Source: Luteolibacter sp. Y139
GTDB taxonomy: Bacteria; Verrucomicrobiota; Verrucomicrobiia; Verrucomicrobiales; Akkermansiaceae
Reading direction: 5' to 3'
DNA length: 64,000 nt
NCBI RefSeq assembly: GCF_038066715.1
Contig: NZ_JBBUKT010000008.1
Location: 186,001-250,000 of the forward strand
Shown: piece after piece, positions 33,833 through 42,449 of the stretch
Layout of the letters: the number at the start of each line of letters is the position of its first letter
Numbering within the stretch: the stretch's first letter is position 1
Notes under the pieces: generated by a model
What the model was told of the DNA's origin: nothing
Seen by the model: the letters and a program-made list of their open reading frames with translations, nothing else
Database searches by the model: none
Translations under genes and position numbers: made by a program

Positions 33833-34258
33833 TTAGTGCAGCCTGTCGTCGGCCTCGATGTAGTCCATGAAGGTCACGATGTCGTGGCGATCCTGGAGAC
33901 CGGACTCGGCCTTGCGCTGGATTAGCCTCTCGGCGAGGTCATCCCGGAAGCCGCGGGTCCGCATGAAAGACGTCCACCAGGTGAACTCCGGCGTGCCGCG
34001 GGAAACGCCGTTCTCCTGCGCCCACGCGAGCGCTTCGCTATCCGACTTGCCGGAGAGGATCTGCTCCGCCAGCGCCGGGTATTCCACGCCGAGGAACTGG
34101 CAGGTCCACAGGTCCATGCCCGAGCCGAGGTTGTCGTGATACTTCGGATGCAGCTTGCCGGACGCGTGCAGCCGCACCTTGTCACAAAGCCGCGGAAAGT
34201 AGATCACACCGTCGATTTCATCGCGCGGACTGCGGGGTACTTCGAAGCTCTGGGACAT
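33833..34258 (-). CDS. DUF5069 domain protein
   Basis: This 141-aa soluble protein begins SFEVPRSPRDEIDGVIYFPRLCDKVRLHASGKL, then LGVEYPALAEQILSGKSDSEALAWA. These are the conserved stretches of DUF5069, a family of unknown function common in Verrucomicrobia. The start is the ATG at 34258. It is convergent with the pilT-like gene (stops 4 bp apart) and divergent from the amidase-like gene. Confidence 0.75.
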   Translation of the reverse strand: MSQSFEVPRSPRDEIDGVIYFPRLCDKVRLHASGKLHPKYHDNLGSGMDLWTCQFLGVEYPALAEQILSGKSDSEALAWAQENGVSRGTPEFTWWTSFMRTRGFRDDLAERLIQRKAESGLQDRHDIVTFMDYIEADDRLH

Positions 34259-34396
34259 GGCAGCAGGTTGCAAATTCCTTCTCTCGGCACAAGTCCCGCA
34301 AACTTCGATCGAGTTCCAACGGAATTCCTACAAGAACTGAAATCCCCGCCTCGGGTTCTCGGTATCCGGCCTTCGATACACTTCGGTGTTTCCTCC

Positions 34397-35395
34397 ATGA
34401 AATCCCTGCCGTCCCTTCGTTGGTCTGGTCTCTTGGGCTGCGCTGCCGCCCTGTTCACTTGGTTCCTTCCCGTCATTGCTCACGCCGAGAGGGAATTCGA
34501 ATGGCACCCCCTCAAAATGGAGGGCCGCGACTACCTCTCCGCCGAGGAGATCGGTCGCTTCTACGATCTGAAGCTCCGCCGCGACGGAAAGAAGATCTTC
34601 TTGGAAAAGCTGGCCGACAAGAAGGCTGTCTCCATCAGCATGGAGGTCGGCTCTCCCGAGTGCGTGATGAACGGTCTCAAGTTCATCTTCATCACTCCCG
34701 TGATCGAAGCGGATTCCGTTGTCCAAATCTCCCGGTCGGATCTCAGCCGCGTTCTCGATCCCGTGCTTCGGCCCGAGCTGATCAAAACCAGCGGACACTT
34801 GGAAACCGTGATCCTCGACCCTGACAGCGGCGGTGACGACCGCGGCACCACGGCGGGCGATGCACTGCAGATCGCCAGGATGGCAGCGAGGGACCTCGAA
34901 GCGATGGGTTTCAAGGTCGTGCTGACTCGCGACGAGGCTGGCGCGGTGGCACCGGAGAAGCGTCTTGAGTTGGCAAACGCGGTGGAAGGCGGTGCCGCGT
35001 TCGTCGGGGTCCGATTCGACAGCGGGGAGCATGGAAAGCGCGGCATCAGGACGGCGCCTCTCTCCTTCCACAAGGATGCCCCGGCGGACGACAAGTTGGT
35101 GCAAGGAGACCTGGGTCCCGCGAGCATGGCCCTCGCCTCCGGCGTTCATTCATCGGCGTCCCAAATGCTCAGGATGCCGTCTGAGCAGTCCAAGACCTAC
35201 ATGGTCGATCTCGGTATCCAGCCTTCCTACGATGCCGTCTTTTCCAAGCTGAAGCACCCTGCGATCTTCTTTAGTGTGGGCTGCCTGAGTGATCCCGAGG
35301 ACGCCAAGCTCCTTCGCAATGAGGGTTATCGAGCGACCCTTGCAAAATCGATCAGCAGCGGGATCCGGAGATATCAGGCCGCCACCGGGCGGTAG
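34397..35395 (+). CDS. Secreted Amidase_3-like protein lacking the zinc ligands
   Basis: This 332-aa protein has a signal peptide (MKSLPSLRWSGLLGCAAALF...AHA). Residues 35-125 resemble the copper-amine-oxidase-like N-terminal fold used as a cell-wall-binding module. Residues 135-330 follow the N-acetylmuramoyl-L-alanine amidase (Amidase_3) fold: ETVILDPDSGGDDRG, ...ARDLEAMGFKVVLTRDE, and FVGVRFDSG. In active enzymes these places read DPGHGG and SIHxNA, carrying two zinc histidines; here they are Asp-Ser and Arg-Phe. It is therefore probably a non-catalytic cell-wall protein or regulator. The frame is intact. Confidence 0.72.
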   Translation: MKSLPSLRWSGLLGCAAALFTWFLPVIAHAEREFEWHPLKMEGRDYLSAEEIGRFYDLKLRRDGKKIFLEKLADKKAVSISMEVGSPECVMNGLKFIFITPVIEADSVVQISRSDLSRVLDPVLRPELIKTSGHLETVILDPDSGGDDRGTTAGDALQIARMAARDLEAMGFKVVLTRDEAGAVAPEKRLELANAVEGGAAFVGVRFDSGEHGKRGIRTAPLSFHKDAPADDKLVQGDLGPASMALASGVHSSASQMLRMPSEQSKTYMVDLGIQPSYDAVFSKLKHPAIFFSVGCLSDPEDAKLLRNEGYRATLAKSISSGIRRYQAATGR

Positions 35396-35525
35396 CAGGG
35401 CGAACTCCTTATTCCTCCGCACCCTCTCGAACGTGCCAGTCCCTCCGACGGGGAATTGCCCGTATTGGGACGGTTGAATCGGAATGCTCCTTTGCTTTTT
35501 CTAAGATCTCCGTAGGATGCGCGGA

Positions 35526-36470
35526 ATGAAATTGGCCGTGTTCTCCGCCTTGTTGCTCGCCGTGCTGCCGGTGGCTGCCCAGCACACTGTCACGCCACCG
35601 AGCCCGCCGCGCTTGCCGATGGCGACCGTCTTCAAGGGCGAGGCAAAGTTCCGCGCCATGATCCAGCTCGCGGAAAAGGAGAATTGGCGGCAGCTACCGC
35701 TCGGCGCCCGTACCATCCGCGCCGCCCGCGCGATGGTTGGCACCCCCTACACGAACTACACGCTGGAGGTGGATGACCGCATCGAGTCGCCCGTGGTGAA
35801 CCTCGGCGCGATGGACTGCTGGACCTACTACGAGAACGCCTTGGCCTTCGCCCGCATGCTCCGCTACAAGCCGGGCCCGTACACCCCGCAGGACATGCTC
35901 CACATGGTCGAGGTGGAGCGCTACCGTGGCGGCGTCTGCACCGGCGGCTACCTCAGCCGCATGCACCAGCTCGAGGAGGTGTTCTCGGACAATCAGCGCC
36001 GGGGCTTCGCCAGGAACATCACCCCGAATCTGCCCGGTGCCGTCCGCCTCCAGCGCGAGATCCACGAGATGACCGTGCAGTGGAAGAGCTACCGCTACCT
36101 GCGGAATAATCCTTCGCTGCTCCCGGAAATGGGCCGCATCGAGGCCCGCGTCTCGAATCTCCCGGTCTGGCACATCCCGAAGGGGAAAGTCCGTGCCATC
36201 GAGGGCTACCTGCAGGACGGCGACGTCTGCGCGATCACCTGCAACGACAACAGCAGCTACACCTCCCACGTCGGGATGATCACCAGGATCCAAGGCCGCG
36301 CCTATTTCACCCACGCCACCTCCGACCGCGACAAGGGCCGGATGGTCATCATCGACTGCCCGATCACCGACTACCTGAACCAAGGCTCCAAACACGCCGG
36401 AATCGTGATTTTGAGGCCAAATGACCTGCCTCCGTCGAAGTTCTGGCAGCGCCCGCTGGCGACCCGGTGA
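35526..36470 (+). CDS. DUF1460 secreted N-acetylmuramoyl-L-alanine amidase-like protein
   Basis: This 314-aa protein has a signal peptide (MKLAVFSALLLAVLPVAAQ). NLGAMDCWTYYENALAFAR carries the expected catalytic Cys of the NlpC/P60-like DUF1460 fold, and SSYTSHVGMITR provides the likely His. Members cut peptidoglycan peptides or related amides in the periplasm. I prefer ATG 35526 because GCGGA precedes it; ATG 35517 would add three residues. It follows the degenerate amidase by 130 bp. Confidence 0.8.
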   Translation: MKLAVFSALLLAVLPVAAQHTVTPPSPPRLPMATVFKGEAKFRAMIQLAEKENWRQLPLGARTIRAARAMVGTPYTNYTLEVDDRIESPVVNLGAMDCWTYYENALAFARMLRYKPGPYTPQDMLHMVEVERYRGGVCTGGYLSRMHQLEEVFSDNQRRGFARNITPNLPGAVRLQREIHEMTVQWKSYRYLRNNPSLLPEMGRIEARVSNLPVWHIPKGKVRAIEGYLQDGDVCAITCNDNSSYTSHVGMITRIQGRAYFTHATSDRDKGRMVIIDCPITDYLNQGSKHAGIVILRPNDLPPSKFWQRPLATR

Positions 36471-36545
36471 CGATCCCGTTGCGGAAAAATCCCAAGTTTG
36501 GGCTTGCACCGCCCGGCTGGTGGGGTATTCACCGCGCCCCGAATT

Positions 36546-36815
36546 ATGGCCAAGAAGAGCTGGATCGCCAGAAACGAGCGCAAAGCGCGCACCGTCGCTA
36601 AATTTTCCGACCTCCGTCACAAGTTGAAGGCGGAGAAGGACTATATTGGCCTTACCATGCTGCCGCGCGACGCCAGCCCGACCCGTCTGGTGAACCGCTG
36701 CGAGTTCACCGGCCGCCGCCGCGCTTTCATCCGCCGCTTCCGCCTCTCCCGTATCAGCTTCCGCGAGCTCGCCTCGCACGGCATGATTCCGGGCGTGACG
36801 AAGTCGAGCTGGTAA
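36546..36815 (+). CDS. rpsN: 30S ribosomal protein S14 (zinc-independent)
   Basis: This 89-aa protein starts [20 protein letters not shown], and the C-terminal half [20 protein letters not shown] ... [11 protein letters not shown] is standard S14. It lacks the CxxC pairs of the zinc-binding form. It is away from the main ribosomal operon. It is followed closely by an FmdB-type zinc ribbon gene. The start is the ATG at 36546. Confidence 0.93.
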   Translation: MAKKSWIARNERKARTVAKFSDLRHKLKAEKDYIGLTMLPRDASPTRLVNRCEFTGRRRAFIRRFRLSRISFRELASHGMIPGVTKSSW

Positions 36816-36878
36816 TTCCGGCACGCCGCCCGCTTAGGTTGACGGAAGGCGGTAACTGCCCGTCCTTCCGTCTTATCC

Positions 36879-37139
36879 ATGCCTATCTACGAATACCTTT
36901 CCGAAAACCCCGAGGATCCTGAACGATCTTGCCGCGTCTGCCGCAAGGGGTTTGAACTGAGACGGCCCATTGACCGTCCGGCACTGGACCAGTGCCCGCT
37001 TTGCCGCAAGCCTGTGCGCAAGGTGATTTCCAAGGTGAACACGCCGCGGATCGCGAAACCGCTATCCGTGAGCGACGCCAAATCGGCGGGCTTCACCATC
37101 CTCGAACGCCGCGATCAGGGCGTTTACGAAAAACTCTGA
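36879..37139 (+). CDS. FmdB-family zinc-ribbon protein
   Basis: This 86-aa protein starts MPIYEYLSEN. Cysteines C18, C21, C39 and C42 form two CxxC knuckles, the FmdB putative regulatory zinc ribbon. The remaining 40 residues are basic and unrelated to known domains. The gene ends 6 bp before the CNNM/CBS protein gene and may be co-transcribed with it. Confidence 0.8.
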   Translation: MPIYEYLSENPEDPERSCRVCRKGFELRRPIDRPALDQCPLCRKPVRKVISKVNTPRIAKPLSVSDAKSAGFTILERRDQGVYEKL

Positions 37140-37145
37140 CCGGGG

Positions 37146-38555
37146 ATGAGCGCATTCGACTCCATCCTCCTCCTCGCCAGCGGTTTGCCCGAGGGCCCTG
37201 TGAAATGGGAGTGGCCGACTCCACTGGAGACCATTCTCTACCTCGGCGGCATTGCGTTCTTCCTGCTGCTGAACGCGTTCTTCGTCGCGTCCGAGTTCGC
37301 CATCGTCAAGGTCCGGCCCAGCCAGATCGAGACCGTGGCCAAGGAGAAACCCGTTCAGGCCGCCCGTGCCCAGCGTGTGGTGGATCACTTGGACGGCTAC
37401 CTTTCCGCCAACCAGTTCGGCATCACCATCGCCTCGCTGTTCCTCGGCTTCCTCGGCGAGCCCTTCGTGACGAAGGTGGTGGGCCCGCTGCTGGCGATGA
37501 CCGGCATGTCGGACAATGCGATCAAGTGGATCGCCTACATTTTCGCCATCGGCTCGTTCACCTTCCTGCACGTGGTGTTTGGTGAATTGGTCCCGAAGTC
37601 GATCGCCATCCGCAAGGCGCTCCCCGCCACGCTGGTCCTCGCTGGCCCGCTGCATGTTTTCTACAAGACCTTCAATCTCGCGATCCGCCTGCTCAATGGC
37701 ACCGCGAACGCGATCCTGAAGCATGTCTTCCGCATCGAACCGGTCGGTGAAGGCGAACACGTCCACTCTTCGGATGAGCTCGCGCTGCTGGTCGCTGAGA
37801 GCGAGCGCGCCCAGGAGGTCACCGAGACCGAGCGCGAGATCCTGATCAATGCGCTGGAGCTGAATGAACTCTGGGTCCGCGACGTGATGACGCCGCGCCA
37901 GGAGGTCGTGGTGCTGAATGTCGATGAGCCCTTCGAGAAGGCCCTCGAGATTGCCCGGCGTTCCAAGCATACCCGCTTCCCGCTGGTGAAGGGCGGCCAT
38001 CTCGACAACGCGATCGGCCTGATCCACATCAAGGACATCCTCAAGCTGGTCGGCACGCCCGATCCCGACCTCATGCGCATCAAGCGCGAGCTCAGGATGG
38101 TCCCGGACACCATGCCGCTGGACATGCTGCTCAAGTTCTTCCTCAAGGAGCGCGCCCACCTTGCCATGGCGGTCGATGAGTTCGGCACACCCGTCGGCAT
38201 CGTCTTCCTCGACAACGTCATCGAAGAGCTCGTCGGCGACATCCAGGATGAGTTCGACAACGAGAAGCCCGAGTCGAATTGGATCAACGAAAACGAGTTC
38301 GTGATCGAAGGCTCGATGACCCTCAACGACCTCGCCAGCATGGACGAGGAACTCGAACTCGAAAGCGGCGAAGTCACCACCGTCGGCGGTTACCTCACCC
38401 AGCAGCTCGGACGTTTCCCGGAGATCGGCGAGACCATGGAGATCAATGGTTGGGAAGCCAAGGTCACCAGCACGGATGGCCGTCGCGTGGGGCAAATCTA
38501 CTTCCGCAAGCTGGAGCCCGCCTTCGCCGAAGTCGGCGGGGACGAGGAGGAGTGA
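37146..38555 (+). CDS. CNNM/CorC-type membrane transporter (hemolysin family)
   Basis: This 469-aa protein has an N-terminal DUF21 (CNNM) membrane domain with four helices (NAFFVASEFAIVKVR, GFLGEPFVTKVV, FGELVPKSIAIRKA), then a CBS pair (WVRDVMTPRQEVVVL through FPLVKGGHLDNAIGLIHIKDIL). A CorC/HlyC transporter-associated domain (INENEFVIEGSMTLNDL) forms the C-terminus. The family exports divalent cations such as magnesium. The length is typical. Confidence 0.9.
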   Translation: MSAFDSILLLASGLPEGPVKWEWPTPLETILYLGGIAFFLLLNAFFVASEFAIVKVRPSQIETVAKEKPVQAARAQRVVDHLDGYLSANQFGITIASLFLGFLGEPFVTKVVGPLLAMTGMSDNAIKWIAYIFAIGSFTFLHVVFGELVPKSIAIRKALPATLVLAGPLHVFYKTFNLAIRLLNGTANAILKHVFRIEPVGEGEHVHSSDELALLVAESERAQEVTETEREILINALELNELWVRDVMTPRQEVVVLNVDEPFEKALEIARRSKHTRFPLVKGGHLDNAIGLIHIKDILKLVGTPDPDLMRIKRELRMVPDTMPLDMLLKFFLKERAHLAMAVDEFGTPVGIVFLDNVIEELVGDIQDEFDNEKPESNWINENEFVIEGSMTLNDLASMDEELELESGEVTTVGGYLTQQLGRFPEIGETMEINGWEAKVTSTDGRRVGQIYFRKLEPAFAEVGGDEEE

Positions 38556-38618
38556 CCTTGCGGTTGCGCTTCCGGGTGAGCGTTGCAGACTCGTGGCGCT
38601 CGAAAGGCTCTCCCGCGC

Positions 38619-39239
38619 ATGAGGCTGCTGCTTTGGTTCATTGCCGTTTCCGTCCTGATCCTCGTCAGCTGGTTGCTGTGGGGAGGCTCGTTGGAGAAGA
38701 GCTTCTCCCTTGAGGGCTCGGTGGCATGGCTGGTCAAGGCGGGGCCCTGGGGATGGGCCGCGGGGATTGGCCTGCTGGCGTCGGACGTGGTGCTGCCGGT
38801 TCCGGGCACCGTCGTGATGTCGGCTCTCGGCTACGTCTATGGCCTGGCGATCGGCGGCCTTGTCGCGTCGGCGGGTTGCATCGCCGCGGGAGTGTGCGGC
38901 TACGGCGTCGGTCGCCTGATCGGCGAGAAGGCGGCGCGGCGCTGGCTGGGCGACGCCGATTTTGAAAAAGGCAAGCTGCTCTTCGCCCGGGGTGGCGGCT
39001 GGATGGTCGCGGTGTCTCGGTCACTACCGATCCTTCCGGAGGCGATCTCGTGCACCGCCGGCTTGGTGCGCATGCCGTTCGGTCGCTTCATGGCGTCGCT
39101 GGTGTGTGGCAGCCTGCCGGTCGGCTATCTCTTCGCGTGGATCGGTGTGGCCGGACGCGAGACGCCGGGCTGGGCGCTCGTCTTCAGCCTGCTCGCGCCA
39201 GCCGTGCTATGGCTGGCCGCGAAGAAATGGCTTCGGTGA
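38619..39239 (+). CDS. VTT/TVP38 (DedA-like) membrane protein
   Basis: This 206-aa protein has an N-terminal helix, then the VTT core SDVVLPVPGTVVMSALGYVYG ... GEKAARRWLG ... FEKGKLLFARGGGWMVAVSRSLPILPEAIS. The last block with its arginine is typical of DedA/TVP38 proteins, which act in lipid or small-molecule flux across the inner membrane. The start is the ATG at 38619, not the upstream in-frame codon at 38583. Confidence 0.8.
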   Translation: MRLLLWFIAVSVLILVSWLLWGGSLEKSFSLEGSVAWLVKAGPWGWAAGIGLLASDVVLPVPGTVVMSALGYVYGLAIGGLVASAGCIAAGVCGYGVGRLIGEKAARRWLGDADFEKGKLLFARGGGWMVAVSRSLPILPEAISCTAGLVRMPFGRFMASLVCGSLPVGYLFAWIGVAGRETPGWALVFSLLAPAVLWLAAKKWLR

Positions 39240-39271
39240 CAACGCAAGTTCAGCGCCGGATGCCAGAGATC

Positions 39272-40108
39272 TCACAGATCCAGTTCCACGACCCGGTAGA
39301 AGTACTTTGTGTCAGTTTCGGAGAGAGGGAAATCTTTGGTCAAGGTGCTGCCGGTGCCTTCTTCCTCTCCCTCACTGCTCCAGCACCTGAGGTTGGTGCA
39401 TCCCTCGATCCGGTAGGATTTCCCCAGCACCGTTTTCCAGCTCAGGCGGATTCCCGTCGCGGTCTTTGAGATCGTGGTCGGCACGGTGGGCTGGCTGATC
39501 TGGACGCTTGATGGCGTGATGGAAAAATTGATGGCCGAAGTGCCCGCTTGGACCGTGCCCGTGCCGGATGTCATGGCGCAGACGCTTGTCGTGCTGGTTG
39601 GCAGCGTCAGCACATTGAAGAGAGTGGCCGGAGCGGTGTCGTCGCGGAATTCCAGCTTGAGCGCACGCACGGTTTCGGAGCCAGTCTGGGGGAAGCTTGG
39701 GAATGTTCCACCTCGCGCGGCATCCAGGGTCACCCGGAACCAATCCGGGCTGCCACCCGTGTAATCCCGGCAGGAGGACTCCATCACGTTGGCGGTGTCG
39801 AGGATGGTTGGCAGCTGTCCTGTCCACACCTGGTTCCGGATCTTCACGGTGATTTCCAGATTGGGGGTGCCATAGAACCATGCGGTTCCCGCGAAGCCGT
39901 CTCCGAGCGGGAAGATGCTTTTGGTAACGACCTGGGTGTTTGAATCATAACCCATGCTGATCTCGACCGCGTCTCCCGCCACCACGCCGGTCCCGGTGAG
40001 CACGGTTCCCGTCAGGTTGGAAACCGTTCCGCGGGCGGTCCAGCGAACCTCGGAAGCTGACAAACTCATCATTCCGAGGGCGAATGCAGCGATGGGGGAT
40101 GCTTTCAT
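39272..40108 (-). CDS. Secreted hypothetical protein
   Basis: This 278-aa protein has a short signal peptide (MKASPIAAFALGMMSLSASE). The body is beta-strand-rich with one FRVTLDAA-type repeat. The last 60 residues (LSWKTVLGKSYRIEGCTNLRCWSS) match the C-terminal module found on many secreted Verrucomicrobia proteins, where Y.I..S.dL..W is the common pattern. No function is known. It is a single gene between the VTT and MFS genes. Confidence 0.6.
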   Translation of the reverse strand: MKASPIAAFALGMMSLSASEVRWTARGTVSNLTGTVLTGTGVVAGDAVEISMGYDSNTQVVTKSIFPLGDGFAGTAWFYGTPNLEITVKIRNQVWTGQLPTILDTANVMESSCRDYTGGSPDWFRVTLDAARGGTFPSFPQTGSETVRALKLEFRDDTAPATLFNVLTLPTSTTSVCAMTSGTGTVQAGTSAINFSITPSSVQISQPTVPTTISKTATGIRLSWKTVLGKSYRIEGCTNLRCWSSEGEEEGTGSTLTKDFPLSETDTKYFYRVVELDL

Positions 40109-40187
40109 TGGCGGCGAGATCAAGCCCTTGCGCCCGGGGCTGGCAAGCGCCAAATCATAACGATTCCTCAACTCGCGAAGTCAGGGC

Positions 40188-41678
40188 TTAGTGTCCTTCC
40201 GGCTCCGTCTGGCCATGGCCGCTGACGTTTGCCCCGTCGCTACGCATCAGTGTCAGGAACGTCACCGAACTCGCGACGCTCACCGCGCCTAACAGCATGA
40301 ACGCCTTGTGAAGCGCCGGCACCAGCAGCGCGGGATTCGAGCGGTCGATGCTGCCGAGGAATGCCCCGGTGACCAGCGAGGCGAAGGCGATGCCGAAGCT
40401 GATCGAAAGCTGCTGCGCCGTGCTCGCGATGGTGCTGGCGTCGCTCGCCTCGGCATCGCTGGTGTCGGCGTAGGCCAGTGAATTCATCGCGGTGAATTGC
40501 AGCGCGGACACACAGCCCTGGCACACGCTGAAAAGCAGGATCGCCCACACCGGCGTGCCGGGGCCGACCTGCGAGAATGCCGCGATCAAAATGCCCATCA
40601 GCACCGTGTTCCCCACTAGCACCTGCTTGTGGCCGAAGGCACCGAGAATTCGTTCTGTTAGAAGCTTCATCCCGATCGCCGCGCCCGCCTGCGGCATCAC
40701 CAGCAGGCCCGCTTGCCACGGTGAGAAGCCCATGCCGAGCTGATAGAGCAGCGGCAGCAGGAAGGGCATGCCACTGATGCCCAGTCGCGTGAGGAAGCCA
40801 CCGGCGACCGAGACGCGGAAGGTGCGGATCTTGAAAAGATCCACCGGCAGCAGCGGCTGCGGCGTCCTCTTCGCCCTCCACAAATAAGCGCCGATCAAGG
40901 CCACCGACAACGCCGCCAGTGACGCCACCCACAGCGTGTTCATGGAGTGCTCACCGAAGATCTCCAGCACCCACGACAGCAGCGCCACACCACTGCCGAA
41001 GAGCAGGAAGCCCGGCGTATCCAGCCGGTCGGCCTCGGTCGTCCGGTGATCCGGCATGTGTTGCTTCACCAGCCACAGGCCCAGCAGCCCGATCGGGAGG
41101 TTGATCAGGAAGATCATCCGCCACGGCAGCCAGTGGACGATCAGTCCACCCGTCAGTGGGCCGAGCAGCGGCCCCAACAGCGCCGGGATGATCACGAAAT
41201 TCATCGCCCGCAGGATGCCCGACTTCGGAAACGTCTTCAGCAGCGCGATCCGCCCGACCGGCATCATGAAGGCCGCGCCCACGCCTTGCAGCACCCGCGA
41301 GGCGACCAGCATCGGCAGATTCCGCGATAGCCCGCAGGCCAACGACCCGAGCGTGAAGACCGCCACCGCGAAGCCGAACACCCGCTTGGTCCCGAACCGA
41401 TCCGCCAGCCAGCCGCTCAGCGGAATCAGCACGCCGATCGCGATCGTGTAGCTGGTGAGCACCGATTTGAGGCTCAGGGGTGTCACGCCCAGCGAGACCG
41501 CCATCGTCGGCACCGCGGTGTTCACGATCGTCCCGTCGAGCTGCTGCATGAACAGGGCCACCGCCACCACCCACGGCAGGTAGCGGCGGGTTTTCTCCAG
41601 TTCGGTTTCGACCGCCTCGCCCATCGTCCGCGCCACCATAGCCGGGGGAATTGCCTCTACAACCGGGGATTCCCGCAT
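40188..41678 (-). CDS. DHA2-family MFS efflux transporter (EmrB/QacA type)
   Basis: This 496-aa protein has fourteen predicted helices. Motif A is GWLADRFGTKRVF, motif D1 LDGTIVNTAVPTMA, and motif C-like GPLLGPLTGGLIVHWLPWRMIFLINLPIG is conserved in the DHA2 group. It probably exports drugs or other hydrophobic compounds. The start is uncertain: ATG 41678, 41639 or 41624 are all in frame, and the first leaves only 35 bp to the divergent gene. Confidence 0.87.
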   Translation of the reverse strand: MRESPVVEAIPPAMVARTMGEAVETELEKTRRYLPWVVAVALFMQQLDGTIVNTAVPTMAVSLGVTPLSLKSVLTSYTIAIGVLIPLSGWLADRFGTKRVFGFAVAVFTLGSLACGLSRNLPMLVASRVLQGVGAAFMMPVGRIALLKTFPKSGILRAMNFVIIPALLGPLLGPLTGGLIVHWLPWRMIFLINLPIGLLGLWLVKQHMPDHRTTEADRLDTPGFLLFGSGVALLSWVLEIFGEHSMNTLWVASLAALSVALIGAYLWRAKRTPQPLLPVDLFKIRTFRVSVAGGFLTRLGISGMPFLLPLLYQLGMGFSPWQAGLLVMPQAGAAIGMKLLTERILGAFGHKQVLVGNTVLMGILIAAFSQVGPGTPVWAILLFSVCQGCVSALQFTAMNSLAYADTSDAEASDASTIASTAQQLSISFGIAFASLVTGAFLGSIDRSNPALLVPALHKAFMLLGAVSVASSVTFLTLMRSDGANVSGHGQTEPEGH

Positions 41679-41713
41679 TGCACGCAGCGCTGTCGTCTTT
41701 CAAGCTCCCGCGC

Positions 41714-42277
41714 ATGTCCCAGCCGCGCATCGTCGTCAAAGTCTTCCTCTACCAGATCACGCCGCAGATCTGGCGGCAATTCTCGGTGCCCGCGTCCTTC
41801 AATTTCCTCCAGCTCAATGACTCCATCCAGGACGCCATGGGCTGGGAAAACAAGCACCCGCACGAGTTCCGCCACGGCAAGGGCAAGCGGCTGACCGACG
41901 TGATCGGTCCCGTCGGCCTCGCCGACCAGGTGCCGAAGGGCGGCGAGTTCCAGGACGAACTGAAGGTCACTCTCGCCGATTTCATCGGGAAGAAGCGCCT
42001 GCCGATGCGCCTGCTCTATCGCTACGACTTCGCCGAGGATTGGATCCACGAGGTCGTCCTTGAGAAGAGGGAAGACGGCGAGGAAGCAGGGGCGATCATG
42101 ATCGATGGCGCCCGCGCCTGCCCGCCCGAGGACTTCGGCGGTGCCTTCCAATACATGGAAGCCCTCACCGGTCAGATCGGCTGGTATCGCGGCGAATACG
42201 ATCCCGAAGCCTTCGACATCAAGGAAGTCGTCTTCGGCGGCAAGAAGCGGAACCCGAAGAAGCGGAAACTGCTTTAA
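41714..42277 (+). CDS. pRiA4b ORF-3-like protein (IS1096 TnpR-like family)
   Basis: This 187-aa protein has VFLYQITPQIWRQFSVPASF, then LNDSIQDAMGWENKHPHEF, YRYDFAEDWIHEVVLE and CPPEDFGG, the signature blocks of the plasmid pRiA4b ORF-3 family. Despite the name, most members are chromosomal and of unknown role; no transposon ends are seen here. The C-terminus is basic (GGKKRNPKKRKLL). The start is the ATG at 41714. A palindromic element begins 3 bp after its stop. Confidence 0.8.
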   Translation: MSQPRIVVKVFLYQITPQIWRQFSVPASFNFLQLNDSIQDAMGWENKHPHEFRHGKGKRLTDVIGPVGLADQVPKGGEFQDELKVTLADFIGKKRLPMRLLYRYDFAEDWIHEVVLEKREDGEEAGAIMIDGARACPPEDFGGAFQYMEALTGQIGWYRGEYDPEAFDIKEVVFGGKKRNPKKRKLL

Positions 42278-42280
42278 TAC

Positions 42281-42353
42281 ACTGGGACCGCGGAATTTAT
42301 TCCGCGAGCGCAGGAAGCGAACAGCCGGGCGGAATAAATTCCGCGCTCCCAGT
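42281..42353. repeat. 73-bp inverted-repeat element (palindromic, MITE/REPIN-like)
   Basis: The outer arms of 25 bp, ACTGGGACCGCGGAATTTAT... (42281-42305) and its near-complement at 42329-42353, are inverted, with one or two mismatches. Each arm contains its own palindrome (GCGGAAT-TT-ATTCCGC and GCGGAAT-AA-ATTCCGC). The centre is CGAGCGCAGGAAGCGAACAGCCG. It lies right after the pRiA4b-like stop codon and could also act as a terminator. It is not the family found at 23051. Confidence 0.7.
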
Positions 42354-42410
42354 AGGCCGACGGGCGAAACTCGACAGCATCCGCGAAATCAACTCGCACT
42401 ATCCTCTTCC

Positions 42411-42433
42411 TTGGCGCACTTGGCGTCTTGGCG
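42411..42433 (+). repeat. Triple TTGGCG repeat
   Basis: TTGGCG occurs three times within 23 bp, spaced 9 and 8 bp apart, in CTTGGCGcaCTTGGCGtCTTGGCG. It lies directly upstream of the CvfB-like gene. Similar strings are seen upstream of genes in other environmental genomes (from memory, not checked), so it may be a dispersed repeat. Confidence 0.35.
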
Positions 42434-42449
42434 GTTCATTCCTCTTCTC

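Noticed and set aside
36480-36545. CCCAA-GT-TTGGG upstream of rpsN as an S14 regulatory hairpin
   Set aside because: The loop would be only two bases, too small to form as drawn.
37062-38495. Minus-strand frame of 477 codons
   Set aside because: Antisense shadow of the CNNM/CBS gene; long only because of GC-rich third positions.
41714-42277. Transposon suggested by the IS1096 TnpR-like name
   Set aside because: No transposase or target duplications; the family is mostly chromosomal and the name is historical.
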